Below are positions 1 through 9,226 of a stretch of DNA of 64,000 nucleotides, one piece after another. The notes below the pieces were generated by a model that had not been told where the DNA came from, did no database searches, and saw nothing but the letters and a program-made list of their open reading frames with translations. The stretch's first letter is position 1. The number at the start of each line of letters is the position of its first letter. The DNA comes from Natronospira sp. (GTDB lineage: Bacteria > Pseudomonadota > Gammaproteobacteria > Natronospirales > Natronospiraceae). A program made the position numbers and the translations under genes. The stretch is from assembly GCA_003558125.1 (NCBI GenBank), contig PWMQ01000073.1:39697-103696 (forward strand), read 5' to 3'.

Positions 1-87
1 AACAGGCGGTATCCGGTGGTCCGGCCTGATAAGATAAGGCACTTAGCTCCCACCCCTTGCAATCAGGACGCCGCCGAGCACGCAAGC

Positions 88-2028
88 ATGATGACAAGCG
101 CACAGCATAAGCCAAGCCCCCCGCAAACTGCAGCCATTCTGCGCCCCGCCGGCCTGTTGCTGGCAGCGCTGCTGCTCTGGTCCTGCGCGCCCACGCCGGT
201 GGAGCGCGAACCGCTGCCGGAGACCGAAATCGAACTCATGGCCGACAGTGCCGAGTTGATGCGGGATACCGGCGACCCGGAAGCGGCGGCGTCCATTTAT
301 CAGGAAATCGCGGCCAGCGTCCCGGACGCGGAGCGGCCGAAGTGGCTATTCCAGGCCATGGAGGCCTGGATTGAAGCCGGCGAAACCGATCGGGCCCGGG
401 GCATTGGCGGCAGCCTGGTCCCGGCCGAGCTGCCCCGTGAGGAACGGTTTCGCCTGGCGGTCACCCTGGCCCGTGCTGATCTGATGGATAATCGGCCACA
501 GGAGGCCCTGGCCCGCATCGACGTGCGCGAGGAAGGCATTCCACGGGCCGTCGCCCCCGAGCTCCTGGCGGTCAGGGGCGAGGCCCGCTTCCGCCTTGAG
601 GATGCCGTCGCCGGCATCGCTGACCTGCAGCGCCGAGCGGACCTCCTGGGCGGGGACGACCGACTTGCAGCCCTGCAGACCATCTGGGACCGCCTCATGG
701 CTCTGCCATCACTGCCCGACCGTGAACAGGCGGCTGGCCGGCCCTTGATCAGCGGCTGGCTCAACCTGGCCCGTGCCGGCCAGCAAAGCTGGCAACGCCC
801 CGATCAGTTTGACCGCGCGGTGGCCGAGTGGGAGGCCCTGCACCGCGACCATCCGGCAAGCGAACTCATGGACCAACTGCTGGCCGACCATCGGGAACGC
901 TTCCGCTATCCGGACCGGGTTGCCCTGCTACTGCCCCTGAGTGGACGATTCGCCGCCCCGGCCGAGGCGGTGCGCGATGGATTCCTGGCGGCCCATTTCA
1001 ATCAGCCCGGCACCCGCCGGCCCGCGGTCCGGGTTTACGATACCGGCGATGAAACAGAGGGTGTTCTGGAGGTTTATCAGCAAGCGGTAGCGGACGGCGC
1101 CGGTATTGTCATCGGCCCCCTTACCCGCCCGGCACTGTCCGAGCTTAGACGTGCCGAGGATCGGCCCGTGACGGTGCTGGGCCTGAACTACCTGGATGAA
1201 GAGGAAGGCGGCGTTGACGGCCTGGTGCAGTTTGGCCTGCGGCCCGAGTCCGAAGCACGCCAGGTCGCCCAGCGCATGGTACGCGAAGGCCATCGGCACA
1301 ATATTGCCCTGATCCCTGAGACCGAGTGGGGCTACCGCATGCTGGATGCCTATCGCGAGGCACTGGCGGACATGGATGCCGAGCTGCTGGACTTTGAAAG
1401 CTACCTGCCCCAGCAGCGGGATTTCTCCGACCGCATCACGCGCTTGATGGGTCTGAATCGCAGCCATGACCGCCGCCGGGAGCTGGCCGGCGTGCTTCAG
1501 GAATCGCTGGAATTTGAACCGCGCCGCCGACAGGACATTGACGGGATTTTCCTCGCCTCCCAGGATGGCCAGGCCTCGCTCATCAAGCCCCAGCTTCGCT
1601 TCCATCGCGCCATCGGCATCCCCGTATTTGCCAGCTCCCATGTCTATCGCCCCGGACAATCGGCGGACACGGACCTGGACGGTATTCGCTTCGCGGATAT
1701 GCCCTGGTCCATCGCCCAGGAAGGGGAGGCCCGTGATGAACGGGAACGGATATCCGGACTCTGGCCGGAATTGTTTGATCAGCACGGGCGCCTGTTTGCG
1801 CTCGGTTTCGATGCCTATCGCCTGGTCCCGGTACTGAGCAACTTCGAAGATCCCCTGCGCCCGCCCCTGGCCGCCATGACCGGTGTATTGAGCCTGGACG
1901 AGCACAATCGGGTTCAACGTGAATTGGGCTGGGCCATGTTTTCACGCGGACAGCCCATCCCTCTGGAGCCCATTGAGGAACAACCACAGATCCCGGAGCC
2001 GGCGCCCCTTGACCTGGAAGCCCCCTGA
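88..2028 (+). CDS. lpoA: LpoA-type lipoprotein activator of penicillin-binding protein
   Basis: LpoA is an outer-membrane lipoprotein that reaches through the periplasm and stimulates the bifunctional peptidoglycan synthase PBP1A. The 646-residue product has a hydrophobic leader ending in a lipobox (LLLWSC, Cys33). A helical TPR-like half follows to about residue 290. The C-terminal half has a periplasmic-binding-protein fold and opens at RVALLLPLSGRFAAP. Two consecutive ATGs (88 and 91) put the Cys at the right distance; a GTG at 16 would make an overlong leader. The following genes yraN and diaA repeat the E. coli lpoA-yraN-diaA order, which supports the name. Its start lies near the window edge, so upstream regulation cannot be seen. 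Confidence 0.9.
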   Translation: MMTSAQHKPSPPQTAAILRPAGLLLAALLLWSCAPTPVEREPLPETEIELMADSAELMRDTGDPEAAASIYQEIAASVPDAERPKWLFQAMEAWIEAGETDRARGIGGSLVPAELPREERFRLAVTLARADLMDNRPQEALARIDVREEGIPRAVAPELLAVRGEARFRLEDAVAGIADLQRRADLLGGDDRLAALQTIWDRLMALPSLPDREQAAGRPLISGWLNLARAGQQSWQRPDQFDRAVAEWEALHRDHPASELMDQLLADHRERFRYPDRVALLLPLSGRFAAPAEAVRDGFLAAHFNQPGTRRPAVRVYDTGDETEGVLEVYQQAVADGAGIVIGPLTRPALSELRRAEDRPVTVLGLNYLDEEEGGVDGLVQFGLRPESEARQVAQRMVREGHRHNIALIPETEWGYRMLDAYREALADMDAELLDFESYLPQQRDFSDRITRLMGLNRSHDRRRELAGVLQESLEFEPRRRQDIDGIFLASQDGQASLIKPQLRFHRAIGIPVFASSHVYRPGQSADTDLDGIRFADMPWSIAQEGEARDERERISGLWPELFDQHGRLFALGFDAYRLVPVLSNFEDPLRPPLAAMTGVLSLDEHNRVQRELGWAMFSRGQPIPLEPIEEQPQIPEPAPLDLEAP

Positions 2029-2039
2029 GGTATGCCGTC

Positions 2040-2399
2040 ATGAGTCGGGAACGGGGCAAGGCGGCGGAGACTTTCGCGGAACAGTGGCTGGCCCAGAAAG
2101 GGCTGCAACCCCTGGAGCGCAACCTGCATCTGGCCGGAGCCGAACTGGACCTGGTGATGCTGGATGGTGACACGGTGGTCTTCGTGGAAGTCAGGCATCG
2201 ACAACAGGATGATTACGGCGATGGCATCGAAACCGTCTCCCGCCGCAAGCGCCGATTGATGGCCCGGGCCGCGGAATGCTTCATGGCCACGCGCGGCCCG
2301 GACCGTGATGGCCGTTTTGATCTCATCGCCATTGATGGCAGTCTGGAATCACCCCGGATTGACTGGCTGCCGGACGCTTTCGACTTGGACGATATCTAG
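2040..2399 (+). CDS. yraN: UPF0102 family protein YraN
   Basis: This is a small protein (119 residues) of the UPF0102 family, which has a restriction-endonuclease-like fold and no settled function. The family signature is visible as AELDLVMLDGDTVVFVEVRHR around residues 38-58, where the Asp and the Glu of FVEV sit at nuclease-type metal positions. The length is typical of the family. It begins 11 bases after the lpoA stop and is followed 15 bases later by the diaA-like gene, so it probably sits in the same operon. A role in DNA processing is inferred from the fold only. Confidence 0.88.
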   Translation: MSRERGKAAETFAEQWLAQKGLQPLERNLHLAGAELDLVMLDGDTVVFVEVRHRQQDDYGDGIETVSRRKRRLMARAAECFMATRGPDRDGRFDLIAIDGSLESPRIDWLPDAFDLDDI

Positions 2400-3008
<609 letters not shown>

Positions 3009-3023
3009 AGCGGCTGTTCTGAC

Positions 3024-4430
3024 ATGGCCCAAAAGCCCTCCCCCATTACCCGACTGTCAGCCGAGGCGGAGTCACGACTCAAAGCCGTATTGCCTGCCGA
3101 TCGACTGCTGACCGAAGCGGCGGATTGCTGGGCCTATGGCTATGACAACAGCCGCCGTCAGGTCTGCCCCCAGGCGGTGGCCTTTCCCGAATCCAGCGAG
3201 GAAGTGGCGGCTCTTGTCCGAGTCTGCCATGACCTCAAGTTGCCTGTGGTCGGCCGCGGTCGTGGCAGCGGGACCGCCGGGGCCGCGGTTCCCGTCGAGG
3301 GGGGCCTGGTGCTGTCCATGGAACGCATGGACCGAATCATCGAGATCAACCCGGATGATCGTCTGGAGGTGGTTGAAGCCGGGGTCACCAATGGCGACCT
3401 CCAACGGGCCCTGGCCCGGCACGGTTTCTTCTGGCCCCCTGATCCCACCTCGGCGGATTACTGCAGTGTGGGTGGCAACCTGGCCTGCAATGCCGCCGGC
3501 CCCAGGGCGGTGAAATACGGCACGCCGAGAGACAACATCCTCGGGCTGACCGCAGTCAGCGGTGCCGGTCAGATTCTGCGCACGGGGGTCCATACCACCA
3601 AGGGCGTCGTGGGTTATGACCTCACCCGACTGCTGGTCGGGTCCGAAGGCACCCTGGGGGTGATAACCCAGGCCACATTGCGGATCACCCCCCTGCCGGA
3701 GGCGCGCCGCAGCCTGCGCGCGGTTTACGATGGCATGGCCGATGCGGCGGCGGCGGTTTCCCGGATCATGGCCCAACCCCTCACCCCCTGTATCCTGGAG
3801 TTCATCGATGGCCGGGCCATTAAGATGATCCGGGATTATGCCGAGACCGACTTGCCGGAAGGTGCTGGGGCCATGCTGATGATCGAAGTGGATGGCTCGG
3901 CCGAGCAGCTGGATCTCGCCGAACAGGCGGTCTCAAGAGCGGCGGCCGGCCCGGGGCTACGGGAGTTGCGCAGCGCCAGGGATGAAGCAGAGCGCAAGGC
4001 CCTGTGGGCCGCGCGCAAGGCCCTGTCGCCGGCCCAGCGCAAGATTGCCCCGAAGAAGATCAATGAAGATGTGGTTGTGCCGGTCTCCCGCATGGCGGAT
4101 CTGATCGGCGGGCTGGAAGCATTGTCGGAACGCTTCGGTATTCTCATCGTCAACTTTGGCCATGCCGGCAACGGCAACATCCATGTCAATCTATTGGTGG
4201 ATCCCGATGACCCCAAGCAGATGGCGGTGGTGGATGAATGCCTGGATCAGGTATTCCGGCTGGTCCTGTCCCTGCGCGGAACCCTGTCCGGCGAGCATGG
4301 CATCGGCTACGACAAGAAACAGTTTGTCGTGCTGGAAATCGAACCGGCCGCACTTGAGCTGATGAAACAAATCAAGAAACAGTTTGACCCTGCCGGCATC
4401 CTCAATCCCGGCAAGCTATTCCCCGAATAG
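3024..4430 (+). CDS. FAD-linked oxidase, GlcD/D-lactate dehydrogenase type
   Basis: This 468-residue enzyme belongs to the FAD-dependent 2-hydroxyacid dehydrogenases (GlcD and D-lactate dehydrogenase group). The N-terminal FAD-binding PCMH domain spans about residues 35-215, with the flavin loop VVGRGRGSGTAGAAVP. The C-terminal FAD-oxidase domain carries the typical NFGHAGNGNIHVNLL and GTLSGEHGIGYDKK motifs near the end. Members oxidise D-lactate, glycolate or D-2-hydroxyglutarate and pass electrons to quinone or cytochrome c; the substrate cannot be read from the sequence. No glcE or glcF partner or iron-sulfur subunit lies beside it, which argues for a single-subunit D-lactate-type enzyme. 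It starts 15 bases after diaA. Confidence 0.85.
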   Translation: MAQKPSPITRLSAEAESRLKAVLPADRLLTEAADCWAYGYDNSRRQVCPQAVAFPESSEEVAALVRVCHDLKLPVVGRGRGSGTAGAAVPVEGGLVLSMERMDRIIEINPDDRLEVVEAGVTNGDLQRALARHGFFWPPDPTSADYCSVGGNLACNAAGPRAVKYGTPRDNILGLTAVSGAGQILRTGVHTTKGVVGYDLTRLLVGSEGTLGVITQATLRITPLPEARRSLRAVYDGMADAAAAVSRIMAQPLTPCILEFIDGRAIKMIRDYAETDLPEGAGAMLMIEVDGSAEQLDLAEQAVSRAAAGPGLRELRSARDEAERKALWAARKALSPAQRKIAPKKINEDVVVPVSRMADLIGGLEALSERFGILIVNFGHAGNGNIHVNLLVDPDDPKQMAVVDECLDQVFRLVLSLRGTLSGEHGIGYDKKQFVVLEIEPAALELMKQIKKQFDPAGILNPGKLFPE

Positions 4431-4444
4431 GCCGAGGGCGCCTC

Positions 4445-5089
4445 GTGAAACAGAAGCATTTCATTGACAGCCACAAGGGCATAACCGGACTGGCGGTGCT
4501 GGCAATGATGGCCTGGCATGGCGCCTGGGATCAGGCAGCGGCCTGGCTCTATCTCGCCCTGCACGGCAGCTACGGCCTGTTCTGGATATTGAAGAGCCGC
4601 CTGTTTGGCGATCGCAGCTGGGAGGCGCCCTGTGGACTGGGCTACGGCCTGGTGATTTGGGCGGGCCTGAGTCTCTACTGGATCGCTCCCTGGCTGCTCA
4701 TGAGTCGGGCGATCGAGCCGGCTGCGTGGCTACTGGCGCTTTGCGTCGGCCTCTACGCCCTGGGGGTCTTCCTGCACTTCAGCGCCGACATGCAAAAGCA
4801 TTTGCACATGAAATATCGGCCGGGGAAGCTACTCAATGATGGGCTATGGGCGCGCAGCCGCAACCCAAACTACCTGGGGGAACTGCTGATTTACGGGAGT
4901 TTCGTCACCCTGCCACTGCACTGGGCCCCGCCGCTGATATTGCTGCTTTTCTTCAGCGTCGTCTGGCTGCCCAATATGCGGCGCAAGGATCGTTCTCTGG
5001 CGCGCTACCCCGAGTTCGCCGAGTGGAAGGCCCGGAGCGGACTGCTCTTTCCCCGCCTACTCCCCCGGCGGGGCCGCATTCGAGGGTGA
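4445..5089 (+). CDS. Membrane protein of the isoprenylcysteine methyltransferase / steroid-reductase-like superfamily
   Basis: This is a 214-residue polytopic membrane protein with about five or six hydrophobic segments. The C-terminal part has the pattern LLNDGLWARSRNPNYLGELL followed by a final membrane segment and RYPEFAEWKARSG. This matches the DUF1295/ICMT-like fold, whose members are SAM-dependent methyltransferases or NADPH reductases. The RNPNYLGE loop is the conserved cofactor-side motif, so an enzymatic role is likely but the substrate is unknown. It uses a GTG start 14 bases after the oxidase stop. Its TGA ends at the base directly before the stop codon of the convergent sspB, leaving no intergenic space. 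Confidence 0.72.
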   Translation: MKQKHFIDSHKGITGLAVLAMMAWHGAWDQAAAWLYLALHGSYGLFWILKSRLFGDRSWEAPCGLGYGLVIWAGLSLYWIAPWLLMSRAIEPAAWLLALCVGLYALGVFLHFSADMQKHLHMKYRPGKLLNDGLWARSRNPNYLGELLIYGSFVTLPLHWAPPLILLLFFSVVWLPNMRRKDRSLARYPEFAEWKARSGLLFPRLLPRRGRIRG

Positions 5090-5506
5090 CTACTTGATGA
5101 CCCGGAGATTGGGTCGACGGGCCTTGTCCGCCTCTTTGCTGGGTTTCTTGCCGGGCTTGTCGTTCCCGTCATCCCCATCAGGGGGGGTGGGCCCGTCGTC
5201 TTCCTCATTGAAGAGCATGCCCTGACCCGATTCCCGGGAGTAAATGGCAAGGACCGCCGAGGGAGGCAAGGCGATGGCCATGGGCTGACCACCAAAGCGG
5301 GCATTGAAGCTGATCTCCTGATTATCCAGGAGCAGGTTCTGCACCGCGCTGGGGCTGATATTCAGGATAATCTTGCCGTTCTGAACATAGTCCACCGGGA
5401 CCATGACACCATCATGCTCGGCATCAACGAGCAGATGGGGTGTCTCGCCACTATCCACCATCCACTGGTGCATGGCACGAATCAGATAGGGTCGCCTCGG
5501 GACCAT
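5090..5506 (-). CDS. sspB: ClpXP protease specificity-enhancing factor SspB
   Basis: SspB is the adaptor that tethers ssrA-tagged peptides to ClpXP. The 138-residue product has the compact N-terminal substrate-binding domain (RRPYLIRAMHQWMVDSG onward, about residues 4-110). A flexible acidic linker rich in D, P and G follows. The last eight residues, RPNLRVIK, match the C-terminal ClpX-docking tail of known SspB proteins. I chose ATG 5506 because GGGGG lies four to five bases before it; a TTG at 5509 is the alternative. It is last in the petABC-sspA-sspB series. Confidence 0.93.
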   Translation of the reverse strand: MVPRRPYLIRAMHQWMVDSGETPHLLVDAEHDGVMVPVDYVQNGKIILNISPSAVQNLLLDNQEISFNARFGGQPMAIALPPSAVLAIYSRESGQGMLFNEEDDGPTPPDGDDGNDKPGKKPSKEADKARRPNLRVIK

Positions 5507-5561
5507 CAAACCCCCAGTGTCGAAATCATGAACTTACAATGAAGCGGAACTCGGAGGGCTG

Positions 5562-6182
5562 TCAAACGCCGTCACGTTCCCGCGGGGTCAGACTATCGCG
5601 GAAGGAACCTCGGGAAAACAGCCTGTCGGTATAATTGCGCAGATTCCGGGCCCGAGGCGGCAGCTTGATGCCGTAACGCTCCAGGCGCCAGAGCACGGGG
5701 GCGACGGTGCAATCGGCCAGACTGAACTCATCTTCGACCAGCGCCGGACGGGAAAAAATGGGGTCGGCCGCAATCACGTTCTCTTCCAGGGCCTTGCGGG
5801 CCTTTTCCACCTTCTTTGGCGTGCCCGTTTCGATCTCTTCCGCCAGGCGGTACCAGTCCTGTTCCGTCTGGTAGACGAAGAGACGAACCCGCGCCCGCCC
5901 CACCGGATCAACCGGCATCAAGGGCGGGTGCGGAAAGCGCTCATCCAGGTATTCCATGATCACGGCGGGACCATGCAGCACCAGCTCACGATCCACCAGA
6001 GTGGGCACTGACTGGTATGGGTTGAGGTCGATCAGGTCCTCCGGAACTCGACCTTCCTCAACGTCCACCGTGTCATGGCTAATCCCTTTTTCCGCCAGCA
6101 CAAAACGTACCCGATGACTCTCGATGGAATCGGGATGGGAAAACAGGGTCATTACTGACCGACGATTCGCGACCACCGCCAT
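5562..6182 (-). CDS. sspA: Stringent starvation protein A (GST fold)
   Basis: SspA is an RNA-polymerase-associated regulator with a glutathione-S-transferase fold that normally lacks GST activity. The 206-residue product has an N-terminal thioredoxin-like domain (MTLFSHPDSIESHRVRFVLAEKGI, YQSVPTLVDRELVLHGPAVIMEYLDE). An all-helical C-terminal domain containing the family segment DPVGRARVRLFVYQTEQDWY follows. It lies between cytochrome c1 and sspB, an order common in gamma- and betaproteobacteria. An internal ATG at residue 11 (MTLFSHP) is a possible shorter start and resembles SspA N-termini closely, so the true protein may be about 196 residues. Confidence 0.92.
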   Translation of the reverse strand: MAVVANRRSVMTLFSHPDSIESHRVRFVLAEKGISHDTVDVEEGRVPEDLIDLNPYQSVPTLVDRELVLHGPAVIMEYLDERFPHPPLMPVDPVGRARVRLFVYQTEQDWYRLAEEIETGTPKKVEKARKALEENVIAADPIFSRPALVEDEFSLADCTVAPVLWRLERYGIKLPPRARNLRNYTDRLFSRGSFRDSLTPRERDGV

Positions 6183-6219
6183 TTGACGTTCTCCCTCGCT
6201 AGGCTGACGGATACCGGCA

Positions 6220-6966
6220 TTACTTCACGTCGCGCCAGTAATCCTTGTAGAGCAGATAGGACAGGAAGGTGAAGACGCCAATAAAGGCCAACACCCAGAA
6301 ACCGATGCGCTTGCGATCAGTCTGGATAGGCTCACCAACATAGTCCAGGAAATTGACGATGTCCCGCACGGTTCGATCGTATTCCTCATGGCTCATGCGG
6401 CCTTCCCGCACCGTCTCGAATCCGACGAAACTGCCCTCCTCGTCATAATGAGCCTTCTGCAGTCCCTGAAGGGACCACAGGACATGCGGCATGGCTGCAT
6501 TGTCCAGCATCCGGTTATTGGTTCCGGCAACCGTCCTGTCATCAATATAAAAACTGTGCAGGAAGTTGTAGATCCAGTCCGGGCCACGACTCCGGGACAC
6601 CAGGGTCAGATCCGGAGCCGCCATGCCAAACCAGTCTTCGGCGTCCTCTGGTGGCATGGCGATCTTGACCATGTCCGCCAACTCATCGCCGGTAAAGGCC
6701 AGATTCTCGAGAGCAAGATCTTCAGGCAGCTCCAGGTCATCGGCAATCCGCTGGTAGCGCTTGTACTCCAGGGAATGGCAGCCGAGGCAATAATTCATGT
6801 AGTACCTGGCTCCCCTCTGCAGGGAAGCCAGGTTGGTCACGTCATTATTCGCCGCGGAGGGGCGCCATTCCCGCACGGCATCCTCGTCCGCGATCACGGC
6901 ACCGGATCCGGCCGCGATGACCAGCACCAGCGCACTCAGTGACAGTTTCCTGATTGTTCTCATCAT
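6220..6966 (-). CDS. petC: Cytochrome c1 of the bc1 complex
   Basis: Cytochrome c1 passes electrons from the Rieske protein to soluble cytochrome c. The 248-residue product has a cleavable or anchoring N-terminal signal (about residues 5-26) and a heme-c motif CLGCH at about 60-64. The axial-ligand Met probably lies in the MPHVLWSLQG region, and a C-terminal membrane anchor (GFWVLAFIGVFTFLSYLLYKDYW) closes the protein. Its first ATG overlaps the petB stop by four bases (ATGA), so translation is likely coupled. It is the third gene of petABC and is followed by sspA after 37 bases. Confidence 0.96.
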   Translation of the reverse strand: MMRTIRKLSLSALVLVIAAGSGAVIADEDAVREWRPSAANNDVTNLASLQRGARYYMNYCLGCHSLEYKRYQRIADDLELPEDLALENLAFTGDELADMVKIAMPPEDAEDWFGMAAPDLTLVSRSRGPDWIYNFLHSFYIDDRTVAGTNNRMLDNAAMPHVLWSLQGLQKAHYDEEGSFVGFETVREGRMSHEEYDRTVRDIVNFLDYVGEPIQTDRKRIGFWVLAFIGVFTFLSYLLYKDYWRDVK

Positions 6967-8357
6967 GAGGTCAACCTCTCCGGCACCGGCTTGGATTCAT
7001 TCAGTCGGGTATGAGCGGGCAGCAACAGGAAGAAGGCAGTGACCGCAATCATCACCAACAGTGCAATCCAGCTGATGCCTGCCATATCCCTGACCAGGTC
7101 AATTACCGCAATCAGCGCCACCACGATGGCAAAGGCGCCGTAATAGTAGTTACGGCTCCGTGGCTCCGAGTACACCCACGAAATGATGAAAAACATGAAG
7201 TAGAACTCGGTAAAGCGCAGCGCCAGCTCATTGTAGAGCGTAGTCGCCGGCTTCAGCCCCAGATACCCAAGGACAATGAAGCCAAAGGCAAAGCTCATGA
7301 GCAGCGCCTTGTAAAGGAAGCTGCGATAACGAATGGACTTGACCGGATGCCGATCGATCCAGGGCATGGCAAACAGCACCAGGATGGCCAGACCCATGGC
7401 AATCACACCACCCACCTGATCCGGGATCGCCGCCAGAATGGCGTAGAACGGGGTGAAGTACCAGACCGGCGGCACGTATTCAGGCGTCTGCAGAGGGTCG
7501 GCCGGAATGAAGTTGGCCGGCTTGAGGAACAGGTCCAGGAATGTGGGCGCAAAGAAGACAATGGCGAAGAAAAGCGCCAGGAACACACCCACGCCGACGA
7601 TATCCTTCACCGTGTAATACGGGTGGAAGGGAATGCCGTCCACGGGCTTGCCGTCAGGACCCTTGTTTTCCTTGATCTCAATACCGTCCGGGTTGTTGGA
7701 CCCGGTCTGGCGCAGGGCGACCAGATGGAAGAAGATCAGGCCGATCAGCACCAGGGGCAGCGCCACCACATGCAGCGCAAAGAAGCGGTTCAGGGTGACA
7801 TCGGAAATCAGGTAGTCACCGCGAATCCATATAGCCAATGGCTCACCAATACCCGGCAGAACGCTGAACAGGGAAATAATCACCTGAGCGCCCCAGTAGG
7901 ACATCTGACCCCAGGGCAGCAGATAACCGAAGAAGGCCTCGGCCATCAGCACCACGTAGATCAGCATGCCGAAGATCCACAGCAGTTCACGGGGTTTCTT
8001 GTAGGAGCCGTACATCAGCCCCCGGAACATATGCAGATAGACCACCAGGAAGAACATGGATGCCCCGGTGGAGTGCATATATCGAATGAGCCAACCCCAT
8101 TCCACATCCCGCATGATGTATTCCACGGAGGCGAAGGCACCGTCCGCGGAGGGCTTGTAGCTCATGGTCAGAAAAATACCGGTGACGATCTGAATGACCA
8201 GCACCAGCAGGGCCAGTGACCCGAAGAAATACCAAAAGTTAAAGTTCTTCGGCGCGTAGTAGCCGGTAAGCTGATCTTCGACGAACTGCCGATAAGGCAG
8301 GCGATCGTTGATCCAGTCACCGACGGTACCGCCGCCCTGGTTGCTCTTGTTCTGCAT
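6963..8357 (-). CDS. petB: Cytochrome b of the bc1 complex
   Basis: Cytochrome b holds both quinone sites and two b-type hemes of the respiratory bc1 complex. The 464-residue protein is rich in membrane segments and shows heme-ligand His residues in helices B and D (RYMHSTGASMFFLVVYLHMFR, FALHVVALPL... FFHLVALRQTGSNNPDG). The quinol-site loop appears as PVWYFTPFYAILAAIPDQVGG, a variant of the usual PEW. The length exceeds 400 residues, as expected for a full-length proteobacterial form with b6 and subunit-IV-like halves fused. The start shares one base with the petA stop (TGATG). Confidence 0.97.
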   Translation of the reverse strand: MQNKSNQGGGTVGDWINDRLPYRQFVEDQLTGYYAPKNFNFWYFFGSLALLVLVIQIVTGIFLTMSYKPSADGAFASVEYIMRDVEWGWLIRYMHSTGASMFFLVVYLHMFRGLMYGSYKKPRELLWIFGMLIYVVLMAEAFFGYLLPWGQMSYWGAQVIISLFSVLPGIGEPLAIWIRGDYLISDVTLNRFFALHVVALPLVLIGLIFFHLVALRQTGSNNPDGIEIKENKGPDGKPVDGIPFHPYYTVKDIVGVGVFLALFFAIVFFAPTFLDLFLKPANFIPADPLQTPEYVPPVWYFTPFYAILAAIPDQVGGVIAMGLAILVLFAMPWIDRHPVKSIRYRSFLYKALLMSFAFGFIVLGYLGLKPATTLYNELALRFTEFYFMFFIISWVYSEPRSRNYYYGAFAIVVALIAVIDLVRDMAGISWIALLVMIAVTAFFLLLPAHTRLNESKPVPERLTS

Positions 8358-8947
8358 CAGGCGACCTCTGCGTCTTCACCAACGATAAGGGTGTTGTCAT
8401 CGACAAAGCGATGGGGCGGGATGTCCATATTGGTCGGTGCCGGCACGCCCCGATAAACACGACCGGCGAGGTCGAATCGGGAACCGTGGCAGGCACAAAA
8501 ATAACCACCAGGCCAGTCACTGCCCATGGCCGGGTCGGCCGGATCCGGGTGGAAGGACGGTGAACAGCCCAGATGGGTACAAACCGCCACCATTACCAGA
8601 TACTCCGGCTTCAGGGAGCGATACTCGTTCTTGGCGTACTCGGGCTGATCGGAGGAGTCGGAATCCGGATCCCGCAGGCGATCACGGATCTCCCCCAGCC
8701 TCTCAATGGCATCCTCGCCACGCCGCACCACATGGATGGGGCGTCCACGCCAGCTCAGGGTGATTCGCTCACCCTCATCCATCTTGCTCACGTCCACTTC
8801 CACCGGGGCACCGGCCAGACGGGCTCGGGCACTGGGCCGCAGGGAGGCAAGGAAGGGAGCCGCCATGGCCGCCACCCCGATCCCCCCGACCACCGAGGTG
8901 GCCACGGTGAGGAAATGACGCCTGTTATTGTCAACGCCGTTACTCAT
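8357..8947 (-). CDS. petA: Ubiquinol-cytochrome c reductase iron-sulfur (Rieske) subunit
   Basis: The 196-residue Rieske protein carries the 2Fe-2S cluster of the bc1 complex. Cluster ligands are plain: CTHLGC and CACHGS in the C-terminal half. The N-terminus has a twin-arginine-type signal (NNRRHFLTVATSVVGG), consistent with Tat export and an uncleaved membrane anchor. It is the first gene of petABC. A long divergent region separates it from the degS-like gene and holds a TATAAT sequence on this strand about 170 bases upstream. Its stop overlaps petB by one base. Confidence 0.97.
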   Translation of the reverse strand: MSNGVDNNRRHFLTVATSVVGGIGVAAMAAPFLASLRPSARARLAGAPVEVDVSKMDEGERITLSWRGRPIHVVRRGEDAIERLGEIRDRLRDPDSDSSDQPEYAKNEYRSLKPEYLVMVAVCTHLGCSPSFHPDPADPAMGSDWPGGYFCACHGSRFDLAGRVYRGVPAPTNMDIPPHRFVDDNTLIVGEDAEVA

Positions 8948-9116
8948 TCTCCGGTTCTCCTGGAGCTCATTTCGGACTGCCGGATCGGTCCCGTCTCGGT
9001 CGCCGTCTCACGGGAGCGCGGGGAAACGCCCTGACGGCAAGCTGTCGGGCCGGTCCAGCCACCCCATGCGACCGAGCGGACGCGGGCGGGGCACGCTGAA
9101 TCGACATAAAGCGGGG

Positions 9117-9122
9117 ATTATA
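9117..9122 (-). promoter_or_regulatory. petA: Candidate -10 element for petABC
   Basis: On the minus strand the hexamer TATAAT occurs 170 bases before the Rieske start, in the divergent region between petA and degS. The -10 match is exact, but no good -35 hexamer stands 16-18 bases upstream, so this is a tentative promoter. Nothing else was recognised in this 279-base region. Confidence 0.4.
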
Positions 9123-9226
9123 CACAGTTCAACTCACGCCTCGCCACCAGCCCGGCACGCCACGCTTGTCACCAGCCCGGCGGGACGCTACCTTACTTGC
9201 CCCACAGGCCGAGCAAGCGACTTCTC

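Noticed and set aside
7011..8219. 402-codon reading on the + strand opposite petB
   Set aside because: It is antisense to cytochrome b, is rich in Gln, His and Arg as expected from a shadow of a membrane protein, and shows no family features.
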